From CALGSZ01 sp042408955 (GTDB lineage Bacteria > Chloroflexota > Chloroflexia > Thermomicrobiales > UBA6265), in NCBI GenBank assembly GCA_042408955.1, contig JBHOQQ010000029.1, positions 1 through 14,923 on the forward strand: 14,923 nucleotides of DNA, read 5' to 3'. A program made the position numbers and the translations under genes. The notes beneath the pieces are model-generated. The model did no database searches. It saw only the letters and a program-made list of their open reading frames with translations, and was not told where the DNA came from. This document shows positions 1-6,370 of this stretch, piece by piece; positions within the stretch are counted from its first letter, which is position 1; each line of letters opens with the position of its first letter.

Positions 1-1
1 T

Positions 2-28
2 CAGGGCCCTTCGGGCATCGAGATGTGA
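2..28 (+). CDS. Possible C-terminal tail of an upstream operon gene (partial)
   Basis: An open frame enters from the left edge and reads QGPSGIEM before a TGA at 26-28. That stop lies three bases before the GTG of the nuoE-like gene, the tight spacing expected within an operon. Eight residues are too few to recognise a family, so this rests only on spacing and an open frame. It may be chance. Confidence 0.2.
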   Translation, partial: QGPSGIEM

Positions 29-31
29 GGG

Positions 32-577
32 GTGACGCAGTTGACTCAAGTCGAATCTCACCCGGCCGGACAGAAAGAGATCGATCTCGATGTTGTCCGC
101 GAGATCATGACGCATTTCAAGCCGCGGGATTACCAGGAAGCGCAAGAGCTGATCCTGAGCGCGTTGCAGGAAATCAACGAGCACTTCGGCTGGGTGTCCC
201 TGGAAGCGGCCGAGATCGTTGCTGAGCACCTTGGCACCACGGTCAATCGCATCTATGGCTTGCTCACCTTCTACGCGGACTTTCGCACTGAGCCACGCGG
301 GAATCATTTCATGCTGCTATGCCACGGCATGTCGTGCTTTGTTGCTGGCTCCCAGCGGCTCGTGCAAGAGCTGGCGGATCGCTATGGTATCTCGGACGGA
401 GAGACGACCGCCGACGGTGAGCTGACCGTGCAAGTCGTGAATGGATGCCTCGGCGTCTGTGACCGAGCCCCGATCGTGAAAATTGACGACAAGTACTATG
501 GCAACCTAACGGTTGAGTCATTCAATGAGACGATTCAGCGCGTCATCGGCGCTCGCGCGAGGGAGAAATCGGCATGA
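32..577 (+). CDS. nuoE: NADH dehydrogenase 24 kDa-type subunit, [2Fe-2S] thioredoxin-like (NuoE/HoxE family)
   Basis: Predicted small [2Fe-2S] subunit of an NADH-oxidising module; in this family it binds cluster N1a beside the FMN subunit. An N-terminal helical region (about residues 20-85, with the family-typical YGLLTFYADF stretch at 75-84) precedes a thioredoxin-like fold. The four cluster ligands are C97 and C102 (C-x4-C) and C139 and C143 (C-x3-C in NGCLGVCDRAP), exactly the NuoE pattern. The length of 181 residues is normal. The start is uncertain: GTG at 32 gives the listed frame, but the purine-rich GAGGGG at 27-32 sits better for TTG at 41. The stop overlaps the next gene's ATG (ATGA), so translation is probably coupled. 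The partner could serve respiratory complex I, a bidirectional hydrogenase or a formate dehydrogenase. Confidence 0.92.
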   Translation: MTQLTQVESHPAGQKEIDLDVVREIMTHFKPRDYQEAQELILSALQEINEHFGWVSLEAAEIVAEHLGTTVNRIYGLLTFYADFRTEPRGNHFMLLCHGMSCFVAGSQRLVQELADRYGISDGETTADGELTVQVVNGCLGVCDRAPIVKIDDKYYGNLTVESFNETIQRVIGARAREKSA

Positions 578-1716
578 CTCACCATGACGCATCGCCATTG
601 CCCCGGCTGAGTTCCCGCGCGGAGTTTGAAGACTTTGTCGCGCAAGCGAAGGCACGGTGGGATGCGCTCTGGAACGGGAACCAGACGATCGTGTCGGTCG
701 GCGTCGGAAGCTCATCGATCGCGAAAGGCGCGCTCGACGTGCTGTCCGCCTGCGAAGCGGCAGCTCGTGGCAAGCCGATCGTCGTACGGAAGGTCGGCGT
801 CGATGGCGCCGACTGGATGGAAGTGCAGGTTCAGGTCAAGCGGCCTGGAGAGCCGATCGTCTACTACGGCAATGTCGAGCCAGGCGATGTGCCCGCGATC
901 CTCGATGGCCGGTTGGACGCGAAAGCTGTTGGCGTGTCAGGTGACACGGCATTCAACGGCATCCCCCCACTTAACCAGCATCCGTTCTACCGGCATCAAC
1001 GGCGCATCGTACTCCAAGACGTCGGGGTCATCGATCCTGATTCGATCGAGGATGCTCTCGCCCGAGGCGCCTACAGCGCCTATCTGAAAGTCCTTTTCGA
1101 CCTGACGCCAGAAGAGACCATCGCGGAAGTGACGGCTGCGAACCTCAGGGGCCGGGGTGGCGCCGGGTTCCCTGCCGGCGTCAAGTGGGAGAGCGGGCGG
1201 AAGGCTCGCGCGACGCCGAAGTTCGTCGTCTGCAATAGCCACGAGGGCGAGCCCAACGTCTACAAGGACCGGCGCATCCACGAGGGTGATCCCCATCGCA
1301 TTCTCGAGGGCATCCTCATCGCGTGTATCGCGGTTGGCGCCGAGCGAGGCTACAACTACATCGGCGGCGAGTATCCGCTGGCAATTAAGCGCTTCCGCAA
1401 GGCGGTGGCCGACGCGGAGCGGCTAGGTCTCATCGGAGAGAACGTACTCGGATCCGGCAAGAGCGTGGAGTTCCGCGTTCGCACCGGCGGTGGCGCCTAC
1501 ATCTGCGGCGAAGGCTCGGCGTTGATGTACTCCGTCATGGGTGTGCGGGGCCAACCGCGCACCAAGCCGCCCCGCTCCGTTGAGGAGGGTCTGTGGAAAC
1601 GGCCAACGGTTGCCAACAATACCGAAACCCTCTCCAATATCCGTGACATCATCAACAACGGCGGCGCATGTACGCCTCGATCGGCACGGAAAAGAGTGCC
1701 GGAACCAAGCTCATGA
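574..1716 (+). CDS. nuoF: NADH-binding FMN/4Fe-4S subunit (NuoF/HndC/FdsB-like), N-terminal part before a frameshift
   Basis: N-terminal two thirds of the flavoprotein that accepts electrons from NADH through FMN. Residues 38-115 form the thioredoxin-like N-terminal domain found in HndC/FdsB-type proteins, but its usual cysteines are absent (VGVGSSSIAKGA at 42-53 and VRKVGVDGAD at 71-80), so it probably carries no cluster. The FMN/NADH fold follows: GRGGAGFP at 193-200, the EGEP motif at 224-227 with KDRR after it, and GGGAYICGEGSAL at 305-317. The last deviates from the common GEETAL. Family similarity continues through NNTETLSN (348-355) to NNGGA (361-365), then the frame runs into unrelated residues and stops. 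The expected W-Y-A-S-I-G continuation is in the -1 frame (see the C-terminal part). The ATG overlaps the nuoE stop. Confidence 0.9.
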   Translation: MTHHDASPLPRLSSRAEFEDFVAQAKARWDALWNGNQTIVSVGVGSSSIAKGALDVLSACEAAARGKPIVVRKVGVDGADWMEVQVQVKRPGEPIVYYGNVEPGDVPAILDGRLDAKAVGVSGDTAFNGIPPLNQHPFYRHQRRIVLQDVGVIDPDSIEDALARGAYSAYLKVLFDLTPEETIAEVTAANLRGRGGAGFPAGVKWESGRKARATPKFVVCNSHEGEPNVYKDRRIHEGDPHRILEGILIACIAVGAERGYNYIGGEYPLAIKRFRKAVADAERLGLIGENVLGSGKSVEFRVRTGGGAYICGEGSALMYSVMGVRGQPRTKPPRSVEEGLWKRPTVANNTETLSNIRDIINNGGACTPRSARKRVPEPSS

Positions 1717-2303
1717 CCGTGCAAGGCCCGGTCAAGGCGCTGGGTCTCGTCGAAGTTCCCATGGGTATTACCCTCCGCACCCTGATCGAAGAAGTGTGGG
1801 GAGGGATGCGCGAGGGCTACCGGTTCAAGGGCATCCAGACAGGTGGAGTCTCCGCTGGCCCGCTCAAGGAAGAGCATCTTGATCTGCCAGTCGATTTCGA
1901 CTCCCTGACTGAAGCGGGAGGCATGCTCGGCTCTGGCGGCTTCGTCGTCTTCGACGAATCGGTCTGCGCCGTTGACTTTGCTCGCTATCTCACGGCCTTC
2001 AATCGCTACGAGTCATGCTCAAAGTGCGTGCCGTGCGCGCGAGGGAATCCCGCGCTCGTTGAAATCCTTGATCGTATACGCCTTGGCCGTGGCTCGCTGA
2101 GCGACCTCGCCTTGATCGAGCGCACGTCGAAGCACATCATCGAGCTATCGCTTTGTGGTCTCGGTCAAGTTGCGCCCATGCCTTTGCTCGGCATGATGAA
2201 GATGTATCCCGAAGAGTTCCGCGCACACATCGTTGATGGAGTTTGCCCCGCCGGTGCGTGCCCAATCGGCTCGCGGGCAGCCGCGGCAGCCGCGGCAGAT
2301 TAG
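1668..2303 (+). CDS. nuoF: C-terminal part of the frameshifted NuoF-like subunit (SLBB and 4Fe-4S domain)
   Basis: This frame continues the NuoF-like protein exactly where the upstream frame loses homology. Restoring one G after 1670 would turn GCA-TG-TAC into GCA-TGG-TAC and give the expected GGAWYASIGTEKSAGTK, a product of about 576 residues. It contains the soluble-ligand-binding (SLBB-like) region and then the 4Fe-4S ligands CSKCVPC (fragment C117, C120, C123) with the distant C163 in SLCGLGQ, the NuoF N3-cluster pattern. The C-terminus has CPAGAC, which in HndC/HydB relatives leads into a ferredoxin domain; here an alanine-rich tail ends the protein instead. The ATG at 1668 has no ribosome-binding site, so independent translation is unlikely. 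A real mutation, an assembly error and recoding are all possible; no classical slippery heptamer is present. Confidence 0.88.
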   Translation: MYASIGTEKSAGTKLMTVQGPVKALGLVEVPMGITLRTLIEEVWGGMREGYRFKGIQTGGVSAGPLKEEHLDLPVDFDSLTEAGGMLGSGGFVVFDESVCAVDFARYLTAFNRYESCSKCVPCARGNPALVEILDRIRLGRGSLSDLALIERTSKHIIELSLCGLGQVAPMPLLGMMKMYPEEFRAHIVDGVCPAGACPIGSRAAAAAAAD

Positions 2304-2312
2304 CTAGACAGG

Positions 2313-2348
2313 CGGCCAAGGTGGCAAATATTCCTGCCACCTTGGCCG
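2313..2348 (+). terminator. Strong hairpin after the nuoE-nuoF pair
   Basis: A perfect 14-bp inverted repeat (2313-2326 with 2335-2348) encloses an 8-base loop and begins 10 bases after the nuoF stop. No clean T-tract follows, only a T/C-rich stretch (TGTCCTCTCTG), so termination may be weak or factor-assisted. It marks nuoF as the last gene of its transcript. Confidence 0.7.
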
Positions 2349-2431
2349 TGGTGTGTCCTCTCTGTGTCTTTGGCATCTCAAGGGATATGTCGCGTGTGAT
2401 TGGCGCGCTCGCCCAGCCCACTACCCGCCCG

Positions 2432-2440
2432 TGCTATACT
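2432..2440 (+). promoter_or_regulatory. Possible extended -10 promoter for the SH3-like gene
   Basis: TGCTATACT fits an extended -10 (TG-N-TATACT, hexamer at 2435-2440). No convincing -35 hexamer lies about 17 bases upstream, which extended -10 promoters can tolerate. The predicted leader to the ATG at 2520 would be about 73 bases long. Confidence 0.35.
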
Positions 2441-2519
2441 CCATCCGGCTCGCCCCTGTGGGCCGACCCGCGCTCGGCTTCGTTCTCCCATTTCGTGAGG
2501 GAGTTCTCCTCGTAGGCCC

Positions 2520-3044
2520 ATGTCCGATCCTGGTTTGACCATTCGGCTCCGGCAGCGCTCGCGACGAGCCGGCCTCGCTGTCGGACTCTCGATGGCGCTC
2601 ACCATCGGTCTCTGCATCGGCAGTTTCGCCTGGATCTACGCGAAAGTGGATCCGTTCACGTCCGATTTTACGGGCCAGCGCGGCGTCGCCCCACCTCCGG
2701 CACCAACCGCCACTGCCACGGTCGAGGAGGTGGCTCAGAACGAGCAAAGCGCATCTGGCGCCGCAGAGGACACGCCAACGCCCACACCAGAGCCAACGCG
2801 AACTCCCACTCCCACACCGGAGACGTTCCGCGCGACCCACGTGTCGAACCCTGACCTGCAGACAAACCTCCGGCCTGAGCCCAGCGTCGATAACGATCCC
2901 GTCGCCGTTCTCGAGCCGGCAACCCCTCTTCAGTACCTCAACGAACAAACTACGGGAGACGATGGATATCAATGGTTCCGCTTCCGCACGGAGGATGGGC
3001 TCGAAGGGTGGATGCGGGAAGGCACGTTTGTTGAGGCACCCTGA
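2520..3044 (+). CDS. Membrane-anchored SH3-like domain protein of unknown role
   Basis: A 174-residue protein predicted to sit in the membrane with most of its mass outside the cell. A short basic N-terminus (RLRQRSRRA) precedes one hydrophobic helix at about 18-40. A flexible Pro/Thr-rich linker (about 57-102, with repeated TPTP units) follows, then a bacterial SH3-like domain at about 112-172, recognisable from NLRPEPSVDNDPV, WFRFRTEDG and GWMREGTFV. SH3b domains often bind cell-wall peptides; the ligand here is unknown. It stands alone between the terminator after nuoF and the tyrA promoter. A GAGGGAG tract at 2498-2504 is rather far from the ATG, so the exact start is moderately certain. 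Confidence 0.85.
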   Translation: MSDPGLTIRLRQRSRRAGLAVGLSMALTIGLCIGSFAWIYAKVDPFTSDFTGQRGVAPPPAPTATATVEEVAQNEQSASGAAEDTPTPTPEPTRTPTPTPETFRATHVSNPDLQTNLRPEPSVDNDPVAVLEPATPLQYLNEQTTGDDGYQWFRFRTEDGLEGWMREGTFVEAP

Positions 3045-3060
3045 CGTGAACGATAATCGT
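3028..3060 (+). promoter_or_regulatory. Possible tyrA promoter with palindromic -10 region
   Basis: TTGTTG (3028-3033) and GATAAT (3052-3057) are separated by 18 bases, a plausible sigma-70-type pair overlapping the end of the SH3-like gene. The -10 lies inside a perfect 11-base palindrome, ACGAT-A-ATCGT (3050-3060). A second small palindrome, TCTTA-CC-TAAGA (3067-3078), sits between it and the tyrA ribosome-binding site. These could be operator or leader structures; regulation is inference. Confidence 0.38.
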
Positions 3061-3093
3061 GACAATTCTTACCTAAGATGAAAGGATAGTCAC

Positions 3094-4179
3094 ATGCAGC
3101 GCATCGCCATCATTGGCCTTGGACTCATTGGCGGCTCGATCGGGCTTGGACTACGCCGCTGGTCGGAGCAGAACAGTAAAGAGGGCAAAAACGCCCTTGA
3201 AGTTGTTGGCTTTGATATTGATCTCGATCAGCAGCATTACGCGAAAAAGCTCAACGCGGTTGACCGGGCCGAATGGGAACTCGCCCGCGCGGTCCGCGAC
3301 GCCGATGTCATCGTCGTCTGCACGCCCGTGCGCGCCATGCGCGAGACCTTTAGCGACATTGCACCGCACCTGAAGGCCGGCGCCGTGGTCACCGATGTTG
3401 GCTCCACGAAGCGGCAGGTTCTGGACTGGGCTGCGGAAATCCTTCCCTCCACCGTGAGTTTCGTCGGCGGTCACCCCATGGCCGGCAAAGCGCAGAGCAT
3501 TGAAGGCGCGGAAGCGGACCTCTTCAAAGGCGCCACGTGGTGCGTCACCCCGTCCGTCACGGCTGACGAGACCGCAATTCGAAATGTGCTCGGCATGATC
3601 GCCGCCCTCGGTGCGGAGCCGTATTTCCTCGATCCTGACGAGCATGACGCCTACGTCGCCGGCGTCAGTCATCTCCCGTTTGTCCTCGCGGCGTCATTGA
3701 TGAACACCCTAAGCAAGGACCCGTCGTGGCGCGACATGAAGACGCTGACCGCCGGCGGTTTTCGAGACATGACCAGGCTGGCAAGCGGCAGCCCGGAGAT
3801 GCACCGCGACATTGTCCTGACCAACCGCGAGGCGGTGACTCGCTGGATTGACGCCATGATGCAGACGCTTCAGACAGTGCGGGCCATCGTCAATGGGGCG
3901 GAAGATCAGGCCGCGTCTGATCTGACCACCTTCTTCACCGCCGCGCGCGATGCCAGGGCTGAATGGGCAACGCAGACGACGCGCGAGGGAGCATTGCTTC
4001 AGGGCACGCAGGCAGAGCTTACCAACGAAGGTTTCGGCGATCAGATGAGCCGGATGCTCTTTGGTGGCTTTCTGCGCCGCCGGATCAACCCGTCCGACCG
4101 CCTTGGGCGGCATGGAGCGAGCGCCCGGGCAACCGGCTCGCACAACGGCCAGGATACTCGCAAGACCGGCTCAGGGTAG
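3094..4179 (+). CDS. tyrA: Prephenate/arogenate dehydrogenase (tyrosine biosynthesis)
   Basis: Predicted cytosolic NAD(P)-dependent oxidative decarboxylase that turns prephenate into 4-hydroxyphenylpyruvate (or arogenate into tyrosine). The Rossmann nucleotide-binding loop GLGLIGGS is at residues 8-15, with DVGSTK at 101-106, GGHPMAG at 125-131 (H127), HDAYVAGVSHLPF at 184-196 (H184, H193) and GGFRDMTRLA at 221-230. These are the diagnostic TyrA motifs in the right order. The length of 361 residues suits a monofunctional enzyme with an extra C-terminal helical tail, and no ACT domain or chorismate mutase is evident. AAAGGA at 3081-3086 is correctly spaced for the ATG. The last nine bases overlap the convergent gene on the minus strand. 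Specificity for prephenate versus arogenate cannot be told from sequence alone. Confidence 0.93.
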   Translation: MQRIAIIGLGLIGGSIGLGLRRWSEQNSKEGKNALEVVGFDIDLDQQHYAKKLNAVDRAEWELARAVRDADVIVVCTPVRAMRETFSDIAPHLKAGAVVTDVGSTKRQVLDWAAEILPSTVSFVGGHPMAGKAQSIEGAEADLFKGATWCVTPSVTADETAIRNVLGMIAALGAEPYFLDPDEHDAYVAGVSHLPFVLAASLMNTLSKDPSWRDMKTLTAGGFRDMTRLASGSPEMHRDIVLTNREAVTRWIDAMMQTLQTVRAIVNGAEDQAASDLTTFFTAARDARAEWATQTTREGALLQGTQAELTNEGFGDQMSRMLFGGFLRRRINPSDRLGRHGASARATGSHNGQDTRKTGSG

Positions 4180-4653
4180 GATTTGCCATTCGTCGGGCAA
4201 CGAATAGTGGTAGTACTGCCGAGTCGGCTGGCCATCGACGCGAATCCGGCCGCGATCGGAGCGCAACAACTCGGCGTAGCTGTTTTGCACCTGGATGATT
4301 CGTCGAGCACGCAGATTAAAGATGACCACGCCGAGTCTCCGCGGCTCTAGGCTCGCCTTTCGGGTCGCCTCGTCCACCACCCGAAATGGCTGGGCACGCG
4401 GCCGCTCCGGATCGCTCATCCAGGCTTCGATGGACTCAGGGTTCGTTTCCGACACGTGCTCGTCGAAGACGGCCAATCCGTCTAGCACATGCGAGGCCAG
4501 CCGCGCATCATATCCGGCCAGACCTTCGAGCAGCGCCCGGTGATCGGTGGCACCAGCGCTGCAAACGGCGGCTAGGGCCTTCAGCCCATGAGGTGGACCT
4601 GAAAAGCTGATGGTTCCACCGGCGTCTACGATAGTAAACCGCATGGTTGACAC
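4171..4653 (-). CDS. Conserved-looking hypothetical protein, 160 residues
   Basis: I do not recognise a family. The protein is soluble-looking, with no signal peptide or membrane helix. It has an N-terminal small beta-rich stretch (MRFTIVDAGGTISF), a charged helical centre with an acidic segment (DEHVSETNPESIEAWMSD), and a C-terminal part rich in Arg and Tyr (RIIQVQNSYAELL, then YYHYSLPDEW). The GTG at 4653 is preferred because AGGAGGG lies five bases upstream of it; an ATG at 4644 is possible but is spaced too far. It is convergent with tyrA (nine-base overlap) and divergent from the small membrane protein gene at 4849. The tight packing and good ribosome-binding site argue that it is real. 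Confidence 0.7.
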   Translation of the reverse strand: MSTMRFTIVDAGGTISFSGPPHGLKALAAVCSAGATDHRALLEGLAGYDARLASHVLDGLAVFDEHVSETNPESIEAWMSDPERPRAQPFRVVDEATRKASLEPRRLGVVIFNLRARRIIQVQNSYAELLRSDRGRIRVDGQPTRQYYHYSLPDEWQILP

Positions 4654-4763
4654 GCGTGCCCTCCTGCACCAATGGCATCACGGGGCGCGTCGCTCGTGTC
4701 TCTGCGGCTTGGGATTCGGCGACAGCGGCCCGGACCTCCCGGTTTCACGGCGTCGGAGTGTAG

Positions 4764-4778
4764 CATAATGCCATTATG
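4764..4778. promoter_or_regulatory. Palindromic -10-like element between divergent genes
   Basis: CATAAT-GCC-ATTATG is a 6+3+6 inverted repeat. Each arm reads CATAAT on its own strand, one base from TATAAT, so it could supply -10 boxes to both the minus-strand gene (start 4653) and the plus-strand gene (start 4849). No strong -35 hexamer is visible on either side. It could also be an operator. Confidence 0.3.
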
Positions 4779-4848
4779 TTCATCCCTGGCCGTGGACTGG
4801 TGACCGTTCCGCATGCAGCGGCCTTTCGGATGCATTAGGAGCGTGGCA

Positions 4849-5286
4849 ATGGCTACCCAACCACCAGAATCAAGCAGGAAACATAGCCGGCTTGAAGAGG
4901 AAATCGAAGAAATCCTCATGCGAGCCGATCGCCCTCCGACGCTCTGGGAGCGGCTGCGCGCCTTTCTGCGGCGCCGCCCGCGCGTGCCCAGCGCAGCACG
5001 CGCCAGGTCCCGGCTTCACCGCCTGGAAAGCGGCGCTTTTGTGGCTGGTGCCGTGCTGACCGCGATCGCGGCATTTCTCCTGAGGGATGCATCGCACCTG
5101 CTAGCTCGGTCCCTGGCAGTGATCGCGGTCATTCTGCTGCTTGCCCCGATCGTGATCTCGTTCGCCGGACCGAAACATGAATCAGCCAAGCGCTGGCGCG
5201 GCCGCGAGATCATCGACATGCCGCCGTCTCACCCGAGCTGGCTGGACCGCGTGTTCAAGGGACCGCGCCGCCCCCCTCGCCGCTAG
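4849..5286 (+). CDS. Small two-helix membrane protein, unknown function
   Basis: A 145-residue protein with a charged cytoplasmic-looking N-terminus (RLEEEIEEILMRAD at 14-27, then an Arg-rich block at 35-57). Two hydrophobic helices follow at about 62-78 and 85-106, and a basic C-terminal tail ends in RPPRR. I know no function for it. The ATG at 4849 was chosen over the upstream in-frame ATG at 4813 because AGGAG at 4837-4841 lies seven bases before it, and the extra residues look non-conserved. Its 3' end overlaps the 3' end of fmt on the other strand by 32 bases. Confidence 0.72.
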   Translation: MATQPPESSRKHSRLEEEIEEILMRADRPPTLWERLRAFLRRRPRVPSAARARSRLHRLESGAFVAGAVLTAIAAFLLRDASHLLARSLAVIAVILLLAPIVISFAGPKHESAKRWRGREIIDMPPSHPSWLDRVFKGPRRPPRR

Positions 5287-6295
5287 GGCCTAGTAGCGTA
5301 CGATCCACAGTGACCGGCACGACGAGGGGCGGCACCGGTCCCGGATCACCCTCCTGTCCCAGGATAATCCCCGATTCCATTCGCCTACCTGCAGCCCAGG
5401 TCGGACCCGGCATTGGCTTTCCCCCAGCCGGTTGCACAATATCAAGTCGGAGAGCCCCTTGACCGCAGGCGACCCAGACCTCTCGCTTCGTCACCACCAA
5501 TTGGCCAGGCACGAGGTTCACATGATCGAGCACTGTTGCGCGGTGTATCTGAAGGGGGCTGCCACCCACGGTCGTCCACGCTCGCGGCCACGGCCACATT
5601 GCGCGCACCTGGCGCTCAAGCTCGCTAGCTGGTCGTTCCCAGCGGAGCCAGCCATCTGTCTTGGTGAGGGGACGGACGCGCGATGCCCCGCGCTCAGGTT
5701 GCGGAATCGCAGGGAGCTCGCCCGCCACAAAACGGGGGATCGCCTCCACTGCAAGCCGCGCCCCAACCTCTGCCAGCTTCCCAGTCAGGGATTCCGTCGT
5801 ATCGGTAGGATCGATACGTACTGCCGCCGTCGCCACGACGGGACCCGTGTCGAGACCCTCGTCCATAAGCATCAGCGAGACACCGGTCTCCTGATCCCCC
5901 TCAAGGACCGCCGCTACCACCGGACTAGCGCCCCGGTACTTTGGCAATAACGATGCATGAAGATTGAGCGAGCCAAATCTTGGCACCGCAAGTGTCCGTT
6001 TCCCGAAAATCAAGCCGAACGCGGCGACCACGAACACATCTGCATCAGCAGCGATGAGCGGCTCGCGATCGCTGAATCTCCGGAGCGTTTCCGGTTGGTA
6101 GATGGGCAAGCCACGACGCAACGCCTCGACTTTGACCGGTGATGGGTGCGGGAGATGGCCACGTCCCGCTGGGCGATCGGGTTGGGTAACGACCAGCGTT
6201 ACTGAAAACCAAGGGTGCTCGCTGAGGGCGGCGAGCGTGGGGACGGCATACTCTGGCGTCCCAAAAAACACGACTCGAATTGCCGGCCGGCTCAC
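5255..6295 (-). CDS. fmt: Methionyl-tRNA formyltransferase
   Basis: Transfers a formyl group from 10-formyltetrahydrofolate to Met-tRNA-fMet for translation initiation, in the cytosol. The N-terminal Rossmann-like domain opens with RVVFFGTPEYAVPTL (7-21), then VTQPDRPAGRG (36-46). The catalytic region NLHASLLPKYRGASP (111-125) contains N111 and H113, and MDEGLDTGP (144-152) contains D149, matching the Asn-His-Asp set of the family. The C-terminal OB-like tRNA-binding domain includes RAMWPWPRAW. The length of 346 residues is slightly over typical because of a low-complexity tail. The GTG at 6295 is chosen because GGAGGGA lies upstream and homology begins just after it; the frame is open further upstream, but that extension looks non-coding. 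It is divergent from the giant membrane protein gene, 75 bases away. Confidence 0.93.
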   Translation of the reverse strand: MSRPAIRVVFFGTPEYAVPTLAALSEHPWFSVTLVVTQPDRPAGRGHLPHPSPVKVEALRRGLPIYQPETLRRFSDREPLIAADADVFVVAAFGLIFGKRTLAVPRFGSLNLHASLLPKYRGASPVVAAVLEGDQETGVSLMLMDEGLDTGPVVATAAVRIDPTDTTESLTGKLAEVGARLAVEAIPRFVAGELPAIPQPERGASRVRPLTKTDGWLRWERPASELERQVRAMWPWPRAWTTVGGSPLQIHRATVLDHVNLVPGQLVVTKREVWVACGQGALRLDIVQPAGGKPMPGPTWAAGRRMESGIILGQEGDPGPVPPLVVPVTVDRTLLGPSGEGGGAVP

Positions 6296-6333
6296 TCGTG
6301 CTCTCCCTCCGCACCAATTGTCCCTGCTTCGCT

Positions 6334-6361
6334 CGACCGAGGTAATCGCGGACCGTACAAT
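6334..6361 (+). promoter_or_regulatory. Promoter for the giant membrane protein gene
   Basis: TCGACC (6334-6339), a 16-base spacer and TACAAT (6356-6361) make a reasonable sigma-70-type pair. A start about seven bases after the -10 would fall near 6368, only a few bases before the ATG at 6371, so the mRNA may be leaderless or nearly so. The absence of a ribosome-binding site before the ATG fits this. Confidence 0.45.
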
Positions 6362-6370
6362 GGCCCGAGT

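Noticed and set aside
1660..1680. Programmed -1 frameshifting in the NuoF-like gene
   Set aside because: No X-XXY-YYZ heptamer or obvious downstream structure; a one-base deletion explains the data more simply.
2421..3065. A 214-residue minus-strand frame opposite the SH3-like gene
   Set aside because: No motif or ribosome-binding site supports it, and the plus strand has a clear TM-linker-SH3 architecture.
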